Shown here: one piece after another, positions 1 to 12,315 of the stretch
How the letters are laid out: every line of letters starts with the position of its first letter
Numbering within the stretch: position 1 is the stretch's first letter
Assembly: GCA_023053545.1 (NCBI GenBank)
Contig: JAKZAN010000006.1
Location: forward strand, 129,001 to 193,000
DNA from: Lepidurus packardi
Taxonomy: Eukaryota; Arthropoda; Branchiopoda; Notostraca; Triopsidae
Reading direction: 5' to 3'
DNA: 64,000 nucleotides
Notes under the pieces: model-generated
The model's input: the letters and a program-made list of their open reading frames with translations, nothing else
Databases searched by the model: none
Told to the model about the DNA's origin: nothing
Program-made: the position numbers and the translations under genes

Positions 1-1
1 C

Positions 2-1119
2 GCGAACGTATTCCATAACCAGTTGCGCCAAGGATTGCCTTCCGGGTACCTGGATCTCACCCAAGCCTACAACGCGCTTCAAACGTCTTTGCAACAAGGG
101 CGGCTCCAAGTCCAGTCGTCAGACACGGAGAAAGCGCGTCTCGTCTTCCTCGTAAGTGTTGGTACGAAGAGTTCTTTAGTTTGAAGCTAAGAGGACTTTC
201 TTTAGACGGCTCTAAACAACGCCGATACCAGCGTCCAGTATGCAGAAACGCTGCAAAGGAGTATCGACTCGGAAGCGAGTGCAGCGCTTGGCCCCGCCCT
301 GGTGGGGCGTAACAAAGACAAGTTGTCGTCCTGTCTGACCGGCTTGAACAGCACCGCCGCGAAATTTCGCAGCATAGTCGATTTCGGCTTGCAGCAGTTG
401 CGAGCTTCGGCCATTAAACCGCGGGTTAAACCTTGGGTGGATGCCTTTCTGTCTGTGGGACATGAAATTGATGAGGTAAGGCAGAAAAATGCGTCCAATC
501 GTAATGTTAAGGCTTTTGACCCGTTTCGCAGGAGGAATTGGCTAGTTTTGAGGTTCACGACCCTTTTGTCAACGATCTGACGCTGCATTTGTCGGGTTTT
601 ATGAATTCCTTCAAGCAAAGTCTGACGAGCAGGAACTACGAAGCGTTTGTGAGCAGTTTGACTACCGAAGTTGTGTTGCAGTTGGAAAAAGCCGTCTTGA
701 AGACGTTCTTCAATCGGGTACCAGACGACTTGACGAAAATGGGAAAAGTGAAGCTCATTTTGATTGGATTTTTACAGTTGGGCGGAGTTTTGTTCGACCA
801 GCAGTTACGAGCCATCCTTTCCTATCTCAGTTCGGTGACCACATGGACCGTGCGAGACAAATTCGCGCGATTATCGCAAATGGCCACGTTGCTGAATCTG
901 GACAAAGTGGCGGAAGTGTACGATTATTGGGAATCCAATGCTGGGACCATTACCTGGCGGTTAACGCCCAATGAAATCCGACTCATTCTCGGCTTGAGGT
1001 AACATTTCACTAGAGATTCGTTCAAGAGTCACGTGTTTCTCTTGAGAAATTTGACGGAATTTGGTTTGAATTCCAGGTCGGATTTGAAACACGAGGAGAT
1101 CAAGCAGCTGAGGCTTTGA
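2..1119 (+). CDS. COG4: Conserved oligomeric Golgi complex subunit 4, C-terminal part (5' end outside window)
   Basis: Exons 2-151, 206-475, 532-717, 778-998 and 1077-1119 join in phase; the gene enters from the left edge. COG4 is a lobe A subunit of the COG tether, which captures retrograde intra-Golgi vesicles and binds Golgi SNAREs and SM proteins. The reading shows the family signatures SGYLDLTQAY near the start, FNRLGG at the 717/778 junction, TTWTVRDKFARLSQMATLLNL, and ITWRLTPNEIR before the terminal LRL and stop. All introns are GT-AG and 54-78 bp. The 60-bp intron 718-777 is a multiple of three with no stop, so retention would add 20 residues. The gene is tail-to-tail with CDC27. Identity is secure; only about the last 300 residues are visible. 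Confidence 0.95.
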
Positions 1120-1639
1120 CCGGTTTCCCTTTTCTTCAAGTGGTTGCTTTGTCTGGAATGTCAAGTCGAGCTCATTTATTATACACAAATTTATACAGCC
1201 AATAAACCCTAAGGCATTGAAAAAAATTTGCAAAAAACAGCTGGTTTCGAATTAAGTGGATGAAACTACAATAGAATGCGAAGGGGTGGGAGAGGAGGGG
1301 GCCGTAAAAACTGGATTCTTTTGCTTTTTTTTTTATCCATGATCTTATCCAAAAATAGTGTCTGCTACTCAGCAAAAAACTTCCGAATCTGTCCCGCTCG
1401 GATCAACCACAACAATGTTTCCACTCGCCAAGAAAAGGGGGGGGGGAATAAGAGCCAGAAAAATACACAACAGACTTAGAAGCTATCATCACTATCCATT
1501 AATGGAATCTGAGGCAATACTAACGACTCTTGGGAAGTCAACGCTGAATTTTGCAAATTCCCTGGCGTAGCTTCCTCCTCGACAGCTGTCGACATCAAAA
1601 CGGAAAAAAAAAGAATGAAACACTACCCCGGAAATAAAA
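1120..1639. other. Convergent 3' region between COG4 and CDC27
   Basis: No coding potential is visible. The stretch holds the COG4 poly(A) signal, a candidate reverse poly(A) signal at 1175-1180, a T-run near 1321-1335 and a G-run near 1438-1447. It is read as the overlapping 3' untranslated regions of the two flanking genes. Confidence 0.55.
1201..1206 (+). terminator. Poly(A) signal of COG4
   Basis: AATAAA lies 82 bases after the COG4 stop codon. A reverse-strand AATAAA (plus-strand tttatt, 1175-1180) sits just before it and could serve the convergent CDC27 transcript, in which case the two 3' ends overlap. Confidence 0.6.
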
Positions 1640-4600
1640 TTACAAGACTGTACTTGAATCCCGCGCAATCGCATTCAACAAGGGATCGTCCGCAGACGTT
1701 AATCGACTCAAAACAGGATCAATGGCTTCCTTGATCTGGTGGTTGGCACCTTTGGGATCCAAATCCATCGCCCAACTAAAGTGCGCCAAAGCCAAGTGCG
1801 TACTGCCCAACTTCTTGTGAACCTTAAAGACGCAATACACCAGATACATGACGGAATTCCTCCCTTCAGAAAGCCGAGAGAATGGATTTACCTTGCCCAT
1901 CAGGAAGTAGACTAGCGCCTCACGCGGCACGATATGCTTCAACTCATCCAGTTCGCTCAAAGCTTCCTCGAAACGTTCATTGGCGAAATAAATGGAAGCG
2001 CGATGGAATTTGCACAGCGGATGACGCGGATCCAATTCCAAGCCTTTGTTCAACATGTGCAACGCTCTGTCCGTTCGCTGGAGTGCATTCAAAACCTTAG
2101 AATTGGCCTTCGTTAAGAAACTGAATTTCCTTCAAACACATCCTACCACTATTAATAACTACTACTATTACTAGTACTATTAATAACAATCAAATCATGT
2201 GAATTTTGTCAATGAGACACCAAAGGAAACCAACCCAGTTCAAATTAGCCTGAAAAAAGGAAACCACTTACCACGCCCATGTGACACATGATAATCGAGC
2301 TCTGCGAATGAATGCTGAGTGCTTTACGGTAATTGAGCTCCGCTATTTCGTAGCGTTCCTGCTTGTAATAAATCATGCCAATTCCACACCTTTTCAAAGG
2401 ACATGAAAATAATTAGTGAATTAATTAATGAATTAGTAAGCCCAGTTTTCTCTTAAACTTGAGCCTTGGTCTCTTTACCAAGCGTTGTAATGCCGACTGT
2501 CAATCCGGATAGCGTTCCTAAAACAGTTCATGGCTTTGTCCATCTCCTCAGTGAGGATATACTCATGACCCAAGAGCGTGTATGCGTAAGGGAAACGCGG
2601 ATTCACCTTTTGAAAATCAATCAACATGATTAGCTAAACAAGTTCCCCAAACCAAACCCACGTACTTGGATGGCTCGTTGGAAGAACTTGATGGCTGCGT
2701 CGTGCTCTTTCTGCAAGGAAAAGCAGTTTCCAGCACAACACCACGTGGACGCCGAGTTCTTGTCCTGGGTAATCATTTCTTGGGCTAAGGTGGACAGCGC
2801 CACTTCCTTGTGCAAATGCCATAAGGCCACGCTGTAGTATTCCATGGCTTCGGTCTGACTCGGATCCACGTCACGGACTTGTTCGAAGTACCTAAAACGA
2901 AAATGGAACTTTAAAACACTTGGCAAACTAAACGACACGGTCGGGTACGCTGAAAGGGACACAGTATGTACTAAAGCAGGTAAGAATTCCAAGACCAAGA
3001 AGAGCTTACTGGATACACTGCTGGAACTGAGACAACTCAAAATGGGCTTTGCCCAACTGCGATAAAACCCAGCCAGTGTTCACATGTTTGGGCGGCAAAT
3101 CGTGAAACTTTTCGATCGCTTTGCGGCAATCGTATTGTGCTAGATTCAAGTAGGCCTCGCCGACTGCGCGCATCAAATCCATTAATCCCTCTGTTGAAAA
3201 ACGGACCCAAAACATGAAGAAATTGGCTTGGACGACTTGTTAAGTTACCAGCGGATTGCTTCTGGAGATTCGTGGCTTGCTGGGATATGTAGGATAAAGG
3301 GGGTGTGCCCATGAGCAGCTTACTCTCCAACAGGACCGAACATTCCTTGTCCAACTTCTGCTCCCGCTCGCTGCTCTTTTCCGGTCGGTTCCTTTCGTTC
3401 AGATCACTGTAATCGGTAATGGATGGCAGCCCGGACGAGCGAGTCATCCGTCCTTTGGTTTTCCTTAGCGGCGATTTGGTGCTCGTGATGCGACTTTTGC
3501 TGGGCGCCTTGTTGTTCTCCTACACAATCAAAAGAAAAACCAATTAGAAAAAAGGAAAACCCCCCCAAATGAGGCCAATTCACTTTGACCGAATTGCTGG
3601 AACTGAACAAGCGAGAGCTGCGACGAATTGGTCCTTGAGGGGAAGGCAAGGTTGACGTCAATGCACCTCCTGGAGTACTGGACAGATGGACGGTGTTCCC
3701 TGATTGGCTGAACACGCTAGGAAGACGGGAAGTGCCCCAATCCTTGCGCATTCCCAGCTGAAAGAGACAATAAGTTCCAATCTTAGTTTCCGATGCGCAG
3801 GCTACCGAAATGTCTTACCTTTCGCGACACCGTTTGGTGCTCTTCGACCGTATTGGGTACCAGGCCTGGTACAGGGGACATGAGTGCCAAGGAAGTTTGG
3901 GAAATATCACTGCATGAGGATTCCAAGGGCAACACCCCAAAACTAGCAACAAAAGTCAATTCCCAGTTATTCCTTAAAACAAGATCCCGGTTCTTGCGAG
4001 AGCCTTCCCGTCATTCCTTTGCTTTATTCTGATTTCCTTTTGAATTGTTTAAAACATTACCTGGGAGACAAGGGAGAGTAATTTAGCATGGAGCGAATAC
4101 GGACGAGTGGCTTGGTAGAAATGGGCGCATTGGGGCCCATAATGATGATCTTCTGGTCTTCGGGAGTGACGTCGGGGACGTTGTGGTGAAAGACGGAAAT
4201 GAAGGGAGTGCTGACAGCCGCTTCGCCATTCATGGAGTATGGAGTCGAAGACTTGGAGAGCACTTGACTGGTCACCGTCTCGGATTTGTTCATCAGGCCC
4301 GTGGCGTTCAGATGCTGCTGCTGCTGGTTCCCCATCAGCGTGACGAGGGGGTTGGAGCCGTGGCACGACGCGAAGGTTTCGAGATGCGACAGCTGGAACA
4401 CTGTAGCCGGATTCGGCCGGTCGCCAATGTGACAACGCGTCTCGAAACTCGACCACAAAAACGGGTTCAAACTGGACGCTTGACGCAAAGCCTCGGATGC
4501 TTTGGCGAGCCGCTCCGTTTTGGTGTAAATTTCGCCCAGGATCAAGAAGACGAAGCAAGCCACGTCGCCGAATTCGGGGACGATCTCTTCCAGACTTTTC

Positions 4601-5107
4601 TGTTTAAAAATGTTGGACCCCAGCAAAATAATCTCGGCTTCTGCAAACCTGCAAGCAAATGAACCATTCATTTGGTAAGGCAGTTGTGCCACGAGAGCAT
4701 TAGTGAATAGCTTTACTTGGTGAGGTCTAAGCAACATTTGGCTAAAAGATATCTGCATTGAGCTGACTTGGCTCCTTTACGTTGTAAGGTCGAGTAGGCA
4801 TGCTTGACTTTCCCACTACGATAATAACAGGTGGCGAGGAGATACAAAGACTCTTCCGAATCAACTACAGATTAAGGAGCGTTAGGACAAAGAACAATGT
4901 GTGTCGTTTAGGATTTTTTACCTTCAGCCAGCAGACGTTCGGCTAGGAATGTGGCGTCTTTGAAGCAGTAGTGGTTAAGGCAGTGCCAAATTGTTGCCTA
5001 ATGTAAACACAGTTAGAACGTACACGAGGAAGGTGGATTAGGGAGGTTCCAGAAGACGAAAACTTTTTTACCTGCACAGGTTCTTGCACCAACATACTGC
5101 CGGTCAT
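1640..5107 (-). CDS. CDC27: Anaphase-promoting complex subunit 3 (CDC27), TPR protein
   Basis: Thirteen exons: 5072-5107, 4922-4997, 4717-4864, 4061-4648, 3819-3942, 3584-3757, 3249-3519, 3010-3190, 2666-2891, 2479-2606, 2272-2389, 1892-2095, 1640-1822. They give 818 codons, about the human length (824). CDC27 is a scaffold of the APC/C ubiquitin ligase; its TPR superhelix binds the C-terminal IR tails of CDC20/CDH1 and APC10. Visible landmarks: LVQEPVQATIW at the N-terminus, N-terminal TPRs through residue ~280, a Ser/Thr-rich linker at about 290-470 (the usual mitotic phosphorylation region), then C-terminal TPRs with HRASIYFANERFEEALSEL and SWAMDLDPKGANHQIKEAID. The start is the first of two in-frame Met codons (M1, M5). 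The final intron 1823-1891 (69 bp) is stop-free and in frame. The gene is head-to-head with the METTL27-like gene. Confidence 0.95.
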
Positions 5108-6053
5108 TTTCTTTCTGGACGACTCGTTGGAGGAATCCAGACGTAAATTTTAATAACTTCTTAACTGCAAAAAAGCTAAACGAAAAAGGACATAATCACT
5201 TGAAAATAGTTGCTCGAAATGACACAAAAGCTCCCAACACTGCACAAACCAAACGGTTTTTGCTAGTATACAAGTACAAAGCCACCATAGAAAGCATACA
5301 ACCCGTAACTGCCGTAGATGGGCTACCTCCACATGCAAAGCTTGGCTGAAGCGCCGCTTGGGAGCGCTAAGAGTAGCGAACGGCAAGGATCCGCGAGCCG
5401 CTAGATTACTCATTCAAAATATTATTTATATATACTACTCATTCAAAATTATAAACTCATTATATACTACTCATTCAAAATATCATTTAGCCATTGAAAA
5501 GTTACACGCATAATAATTCGCCTACTAAACTGCGTAAAGACAGAAAGCAACTGACATTCGAACTAAGAAGAACGAAAGCAAAGCAGCCTTGTAGACAACA
5601 AGGGAAATGACTGCACATTTTGGCGTACTAAATAGCTTTTGTTTTAAAACCGGAATTAGCAATAAATGGGAATGGTACCTAATGGATTCAGAACTCCAAG
5701 CTCGCCCCCTGACCTTTCATCCCCTTTTATTACGTCCTATCTCGAAAAGGTCGGACATGTAAAATGCATTGGGAACGCTATACGACGTAGGTCGGCTTGG
5801 CAAGATCCTGGAATGCTCTAAATTTTTAAATTGCACATGTCGCGTACGTCAAGTATTACTCGCGAAACAAAGTAAACAGCACACGGCTGCGCATTAAGTT
5901 CGCGTTCCCAAAGACTTTAGTTTTAGGTCCTTGCTCTTTGAAATATATTTGCCATTCAAATACGGACTACCGTTTAGGTCGGACGCTTTAAAAACAAGCT
6001 AAACTCCCTCTGTGTCATTTGAAACTGCCAGCCGAAAGTTCCAGTGAACAACC
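5108..6053. promoter_or_regulatory. Head-to-head intergenic region between CDC27 and METTL27-like gene
   Basis: 946 bases carry the 5' leaders and presumably the promoters of both divergent genes. At about 5405-5485 there are three close copies of an A/T-rich motif around ACTCATTCAAAAT, separated by TATA-rich spacers. An 87-codon reverse open frame (5150-5413) has no recognisable similarity and is not called. No other gene is seen. Confidence 0.45.
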
Positions 6054-9000
6054 ATGCAAGCAGACTGTGCAGCCGATTCGTCCGACCCAACTTTGGACCG
6101 GTGCCGCAACAATGCAGACAAAAGTGCCTCGTCTCAAAATCAAACTAACTTAATTGAGTTCTACCGTAATTGGAGCCAAATTTACGAGGAAGTAAGTTTC
6201 TTATTTAAAAAAAAAATCCTATTTGCCGCTCAACAGCTGCGGGTATATTTCCTCCCCAACACAACGAGAAAACATTTACAAACCAAAAAATAACAGGAAA
6301 CCGAGAGCCAGATCAAGTAATATTGGCTAATCTGAGTAAAGTATCGCTGTCTTCGCAAACAAACTGTAATTCCGTCTGACAAGCTAAATCCGTCCAACGA
6401 GGCTGGCTGCTTGCAACCGTAGTCCCTATCACCATACAAGACTCCCGTTCCTGGGGGAACCTGTTAATTTTACCCCGTTTCCCGTTAGGTACGGCCCAGT
6501 CCTGGAAACCGGTCCTGGCATCGTTGGCTAGGATTCGCGTGCCCGAAGCGGCCCAAAACCAGCCGTTTTTCCGCAAGGGAAACAGATCCGCTCGGTCACA
6601 ACCCGCAAAATCACACATGCGTCCGCTGGTCCAAACCATGTTTTTCCCGCCTTAAACAAACAATTAGGTTCAGTCAGTTTTTCGTAACTTAGAAGGCTTA
6701 AATTAATTCAGATAGGAAATTATTTACTTCGCATGATCTTTTCCCGAATTAAGGTATTCTCTTCCGCCGTTTCCAAGCTGATCAAATCCATGCAGCGCTT
6801 GCGACAGAAATTCCTCGCGGCGAGCCAATTAAACTTGAGATTGCGGAAGCCTGGCTCCTCCCACGGGAAGAAGTAGGCGTGGTTATTGAGAGTAGCGTGT
6901 CGAATGCGGTTTACGCAAAAGGCTCGATCAGCAGCCTGTAAGGGGCCCGTCAAGGTCCCGTCAAGGGGGATGTCTGTGGTCGTAGGGGTGATGGGCGGGG
7001 CTTGTCGAGATTTCCGATGCGAGCTTTCTAGGTCAAGGGGTGCGGCGGGTACGATCAGAGTATTGGGGTGGGCCGGTTCTAGGCTGAAACTACCTGAATT
7101 GTCGCTAGATGGCGGAGGTGGGGGAGGAATCGTATTTTCAATGTTTGGGTTCAGTTGCACGTTACTGCTAACAGGTGGCGCATGCGTAGCTTGGACGCGT
7201 TTCGTTTTCTTATATGAGCCTGTACCCGACCTATAAGAGCTTTTCCTTTTAGGTGAATATTGACCTGGAGGGTCTTCTTTGGGCACCGAATAGCGTTTGT
7301 TCCGAATTTGGGCTCCAATGTGACCTCTTATGAGGTCGTCCAAAATGGAGGGAGAGCTCGAAGGAGGATTGCTGCTGCTTTCGGGGTCCTTTCTGTCAAC
7401 ACGGCTTAGACGCGGACCGCGGTTCGAGCGACTCTTGGGAGGGGGAGGGACTAAGGACTCGAAAGAGGTCGAAGACGGCGGAGTTTCGTCGAAAACTGGG
7501 GAAGGAGGTCGAGGGGGAGCAGCGTCCAAACGAGACGGAGGGATAAAGTCAGGAGCCGTTGAAGGAGGACCTAGGTCGTTAGGAAGGGGGATGAGGTCAA
7601 CTTTTCCCGGGGGTGGGTCGAAGGAAGGTTGGGGTTCCCGGAACCGGCTCTGAGGAGGGGGGTCAAAACGAGAAGGTGGTGGTGGCTCGAAGGAAGGTTG
7701 AAAAGGCGGTGGTTCGAAGGAAGGTTGAAAAGAAGGAGGTTCAAAGGAAGGTTGGAAGGGCGGCGGTTCGAACGGAGGAGGTTGAAAGGGGGGAGGTTGA
7801 AATGGTGGTGGAGGAGGGAAGGCAGTACTGACCGCTGTTAGGTGATGTCGAGCATTGGATATCAGCGACAGGACCGACGTAATCAAGCCTAGTGTCATTG
7901 TCGGAAATCTGTCAAGAATACAAGAACGAACCAGTCACTTAGACTTTTCTTCTCAAACCAAACTCTTGCACAAATAGGACTGTTGTAAATGACTTACCTA
8001 ACAAACGGGCCACTGTCAAATCAAGTTCTGAAGTGTGGGAAAATGGGGGGCGTCCTTTAAATAGCTGCAAAAATGACCTTTACCTTGAGTGGTCTTAAGT
8101 ACTTTAACTTGCAGTTACTTGTTGACCTGTTAAGCTCTGTACACGGATCTTATTGAGACCTAAGCGGTTTTTGCGCCTTGCACTTTCGCTTTCTACATTT
8201 TAATTACCTTAATAGCGGCAGCTACATTCACTGTCGACCTTGCGAAAGGTTCCCTACCGTTAGATTAAAATTTTTCACATTAATTTGCTCGCTGTATTTT
8301 CCCAGGACTTTATTTTTCCTTATTTTCTAGGACTTTCGTCCGGAGAATTACGTAGGACCTAAACTGGTTGCAGCCGCCGTAGCTGAAGTCATTCCATCTG
8401 AAACCCGAGCGACGCTCAATGTACTGGACGTAGCTGCCGGTACTGGGTTGGTCGGGCAAGAGGTAAGTTATTTTTCTTGAAAAATAATCCAATTAAGTTA
8501 AGGAAATACTGGATGTTTCAGTTGTCTAAATTGGGGTTCAAGAACATCGATGCCTTAGATGCCTGCGAGGACATGTTGCAGAAATTGCGTTCCAAGAAGA
8601 TATACAGTAATACTTTCCAGGTACAAATTAAGCAAAAAACAAATTTCCCAACCCAATTTAAACGGTGACTGTTTTTAAGGATATTTTTAGCGATAAGCCT
8701 ATAGGTATTGCGGATAATAGCTATGACGTCATCACGCTCTCCGGTGGGTTCGTTCCCGGACATTTACCAGTGAATGCAGTGCAAGACATGATTCGTGTAT
8801 GCAAACCAGGTACATGTTTACGCGCGAATGTCACTTAAATTGTTCGCAATTACTAAAGGGAAGTGTGTCTCGGAAATACTTCCAGGGGGATACATTGGCA
8901 TCGTGATGAGGTACGCGTACTTGGATTGTCCAGAGTACCAGGGTTTGGAGCCCCTTTTGCGCCAATTGGAGGGCCGCAATGTATGGACCATGGTCAAGCG

Positions 9001-9070
9001 CAGTATTACACCTAATTACTTAATGGACAACGACGGAATCACTTTTCTATACCGCAAACAGCTGGCGTGA
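6054..9070 (+). CDS. METTL27: METTL27-like SAM-dependent methyltransferase
   Basis: Exons 6054-6191, 8331-8462, 8522-8620, 8680-8809 and 8886-9070 join to 227 codons. The protein resembles vertebrate METTL27/WBSCR27, a class I methyltransferase of unsettled substrate. Visible are FYRNWSQIYEEDFRPENY across the first junction (family YDxWAxxYDxD), SAM-binding motif I VLDVAAGTG at residues 77-85, a motif II acidic region near IDALDA, and GGYIGIVMR before the C-terminal strand. The start is the first Met, with an in-frame N-terminal tail lacking a signal peptide. The first intron is 2.1 kb, far longer than the others (50-80 bp), because it contains a C-type lectin gene on the opposite strand. Identity is firm at family level; the substrate is unknown. 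Confidence 0.85.
6313..7898 (-). CDS. Secreted proline-rich C-type lectin domain protein, nested in METTL27 intron 1
   Basis: Coding exons 6728-7898 and 6313-6650 join to 502 codons. The N-terminal ~20 residues are hydrophobic and probably a signal peptide. Residues ~28-95 are a low-complexity run of short PPFQP/SFEPP-type repeats, followed by a long Pro/Ser-rich, basic linker. A C-type lectin fold fills about residues 325-495: FCVNRI, NFCRKRCMDLISLETAEEN, MCDFAGCDRADL, NGWFWAASG, and LACQTELQFVCEDSD, with paired cysteines. No canonical EPN/QPD sugar motif is obvious, so carbohydrate binding is uncertain. Similar arthropod CTLD proteins are thought to be cuticle or extracellular-matrix associated; that is inference here. 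A non-coding 5' exon is likely (donor GTAAGT at 7997, acceptor at 7909-7910). Confidence 0.85.
7909..8064 (-). promoter_or_regulatory. Leader intron and TATA-like element of the nested C-type lectin gene
   Basis: On the minus strand a strong donor (GTAAGT, first base at 7997) and an acceptor (ACAG ending at 7909) define an 89-bp leader intron just upstream of the start codon. A TATA-like TATTTAAA (plus-strand 8056-8063) lies about 60 bases upstream of that donor, a plausible distance for a short 5' exon starting near 8030. The assignment comes from motif spacing only. Confidence 0.45.
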
Positions 9071-10347
9071 GCATGCACCTCACTAAGTTTTACCCCTCCT
9101 CAATACAACTAAGCACGCTGAGTGTTGGGTAGTAGCAACATTTCGTAGTACATGAAACTGCCATACATTAGCCAAAGACTGCTCCACGTTCTCCTAACGC
9201 TAAAGAATTTCCCTCATTTGAGAAATGAAATAGAAATGCGTGATCACAAAAATCGTTTCAATTCTATTAAGGCGGAAGATTTTGGTCATGCAGAGACCAG
9301 GGGTCACGTCACGCGTGGGCTCTATATTTTATTAAAGAGGCGACTTGGGAGGGGAAGCTATCATCCGCTCAGGTCCCTTCGGGATAGATCGGTTTGAAAA
9401 GTGGTCTTCGTAGCAGGGTGCCGTATGGACCCCTCTTGCCAGATTGCAGTTCGATTATGTCAGAAACGCAGTCCCTTAAAACCGCTTACGCGTCTCTTTA
9501 AGCAGACTAGAAGATCTATCGAAACTATCGCAAACCTCGCAAGACAAATCGAGAGTCGTCCGAAAATCTCCCGGGCGTGGCGCAATCTTCCCTGATGGAT
9601 CTTCTGCCCCCCAAGTACACCTTTCCAGAATCCCTGTAATCCCTATTACTGACAATAAGTTCCAATATAGATGCACTTCCAAGTCGCTATTAACGTTTTT
9701 TAAGACTTCCCGGGACTCGGAAGGCCGCAAATCCGGTAGGAAGCCTCGTGAGTTCCAGTGACTAGTCTTGCTTGGTTTGAATACAGCGAGCAAAAAAACG
9801 GAACCTACCATTGCGCTGCATTGCCAATTCTCACTTCCGTTCTCGGAAAAACTCGACGATTTCTGAATGAAATTCTGAAGGACACGCAATCTTCGGTACT
9901 ACGCCGAACGATTCGTTTAAATCCGCTTCCACTTCTTTCGTCTCCACAATCCCATTTCGTTTAAATCCGGCGCCGTGGCTCATTAATTTCCCTGATTGGC
10001 GATTGCCGTTTTTTTCTTGGTGTTCTCTTCCCCAAAAGTGAAAAAATGCTGTGCGTCCGCCAAGGTGTGTGGTGTGGCTCCCAGCGTAGCGAAAGGATAA
10101 TGCGTACAGGATCGACGTTAGCCCCAATTTTTTCTCCTCCACACCTTCCATTCATCAGAAAACACACGATGGAGCAACCAAGGTGGTTTCATTGTGTAAA
10201 CTCCGAGGTTACGGAGCGTGGCAATTACGACCCTTTACTTTTCTACTCCCCCCGCCTTTCTCCCCCACCATCATATGCTGATTTGATTCCTTGTTTTCCC
10301 CTTACGGAACTGTCCCGACCCGGTTAGTCGCTGAAGCTCGATGGGGG

Positions 10348-10370
10348 TATATAAATTACTTGACGTCAAG
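10348..10370 (+). promoter_or_regulatory. Candidate core promoter: TATA box followed by palindromic CRE
   Basis: TATATAAA at 10348-10355 is followed 5 bases later by the perfect palindrome CTTGACGTCAAG (10359-10370), which contains the CREB/ATF site TGACGTCA. If used on the plus strand it would start transcription about 7 kb upstream of the SoxF coding exon, which itself begins after a splice acceptor. No transcript evidence is available. Confidence 0.35.
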
Positions 10371-12315
10371 TTTTGTGACAAACGACTTGCATGATTTCAG
10401 CATTTGTCATACGCTCGTCGTGCAGTGGGTGACCGCGATTTCCCACCAACCCTCAACAGTTTAGTATTCCAACTCGGGACCGCTTTATTGAAAAATTCCT
10501 AGCCTCTTTTTTCTTCTTGTTCAGTTCTCTTTTTTTGAGAAACTTCTGGATCAAGATGTATGTCTGATTAAGACGGGGGGGATATTGAGGATATATGTCC
10601 TTTTGGGTGGGCGAAGGGAAAATCCCGGCGAAATGATCTCATGGGTTTGGGCTGTTGTTGAGTTGTGTTGGTCTTTTGTCTTGGAGGGATGTTGACTTTG
10701 AAGCGTTCAGAAAGTCTCTTTTATCATGCGGCCCATCGAAAAGTCGTCGGTTCGGGAAAAGCCCAGATTATCGCCGGTTTCGGATCAACATTCTTCCGGC
10801 GAGGGCAAAACTCGTGTTTTCAAATCTCGAAAGATGGATGGTAACAGCCTATAACGTCGCGTAAGCTTTTCGTTACTATCCGTAATGTAACGTACGGGAC
10901 AAGATTGATTTAGTCGACCTCTGGCGACTCGAACACGCGCACACACAGATTCTCCTTTTTGACAAGGAATTGCCTTGCCAGTCTTATTTGCCTAGAGGGC
11001 AATACCTTGAGTTATGCCTGGGATTTCTTTATTTGGGCTTGACAAACAGCTTTTTAGATAACCCGGTACTTGGGTTTAACAACCTCCCCCCAAAATGGAT
11101 CACCAGGGTTAAATCCCTGTGGTCTTGTACTCTGAAAGCTCACCCACAAGAATGAAACTATTCGATCGCGGATCAATTTCTCGCTCTTTCCAAAACGTAG
11201 GTATTAAAGCATAGGATAATCCCTTTTTCCTGGGATTTTTGGTTAGAATTCGGCAATGTTTTCGTAGTGTGAAATTAATCGTAAGAAAAAAAAGAAGAGT
11301 TTCGCTCGGGATGAGGCGTTTATTGGATAGCAGCAACGCGTCATTTAAACTCATCCTGCGTGACATGCGCCATCCCATCCGCACGAGACAACGTGAACAG
11401 CCCTTCTGATCTTCCTCTTGAATCCGCTGTAAACCCACCAAGAACCAGAAGACCATCGTTAACACCAAGCGCGGATTCTGGTTCTCCCCTCTTAAACACA
11501 GTTTATTTAAGGGCAGGTACCCAGCGCCTGTTTATCCGCTGTTTCAGCTTTTTAATGGAACGCTTACATCCTTTTGGGCTGTGTATTAAATACACACAAC
11601 TCTTCCTCTACCGACTGCTAATTAAGCGAACCCTTTTTTAAGCCACCAACAGATCGCCTATCATTCCCGCACCGGCTGCGCTCATTTGGCAACCCCTTTT
11701 TTTCCTCCTTACATGCGTATCTCTACCTGTGTGTATCACCCTGATCTTTTATTCCTACCAGAAATCAAAACAGAAACTAAATAAGACAAAAAGGCTCCCA
11801 AAAGAATTACACATGTTTTTGGCTGGCCAAGAAGGAAAGCGATGCTGAGCAGGGAGAGAAACCTGACAATTAGCAAGATCGTACTCTTTGGTTTATGCCT
11901 CAGATTAGTCCAGCGTATCTTCCTGTGGCGCTCCAAACCTGAAATAATACTAATCAAAAGCCAAGAAAGAGTTCTTGATAAACAACCCCAAGTTGGTGGT
12001 AATTGGGGGTCCTTCCTCCTCTACTCGCCTTCTCCTCGTGCACATCCTCATGATTACAAAGCGCTGGCTAATACGCCTTTTAGCCACGCATCAATGAAGT
12101 TGCATATATATGTACACAAATACCGCTACACGATGAGATCATAATCGGTTCGTTTTAGCTACACCAGAATGTAAATTCCCCCCTGTTGAAGAAACCTCCG
12201 CCGTTGCGTGTCAAGGCAACTTCGCACACGTATTCAGGTTCTCGAGTTGCTTCGCCACTTTAGAACAATCTTTCAAAAATCCCGAGCCAAGAAAAGGAGA
12301 CCAAAAACACAGGGA

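Noticed and set aside
5150-5413. 87-codon minus-strand open frame upstream of CDC27
   Set aside because: Ends before the CDC27 start, no similarity; treated as leader or promoter sequence.
6886-7841. Long plus-strand open frames opposite the lectin (116, 107, 72 and 70 codons)
   Set aside because: They are by-products of the proline-rich antisense coding sequence; composition is Gly/Arg/Val repeats without family features.
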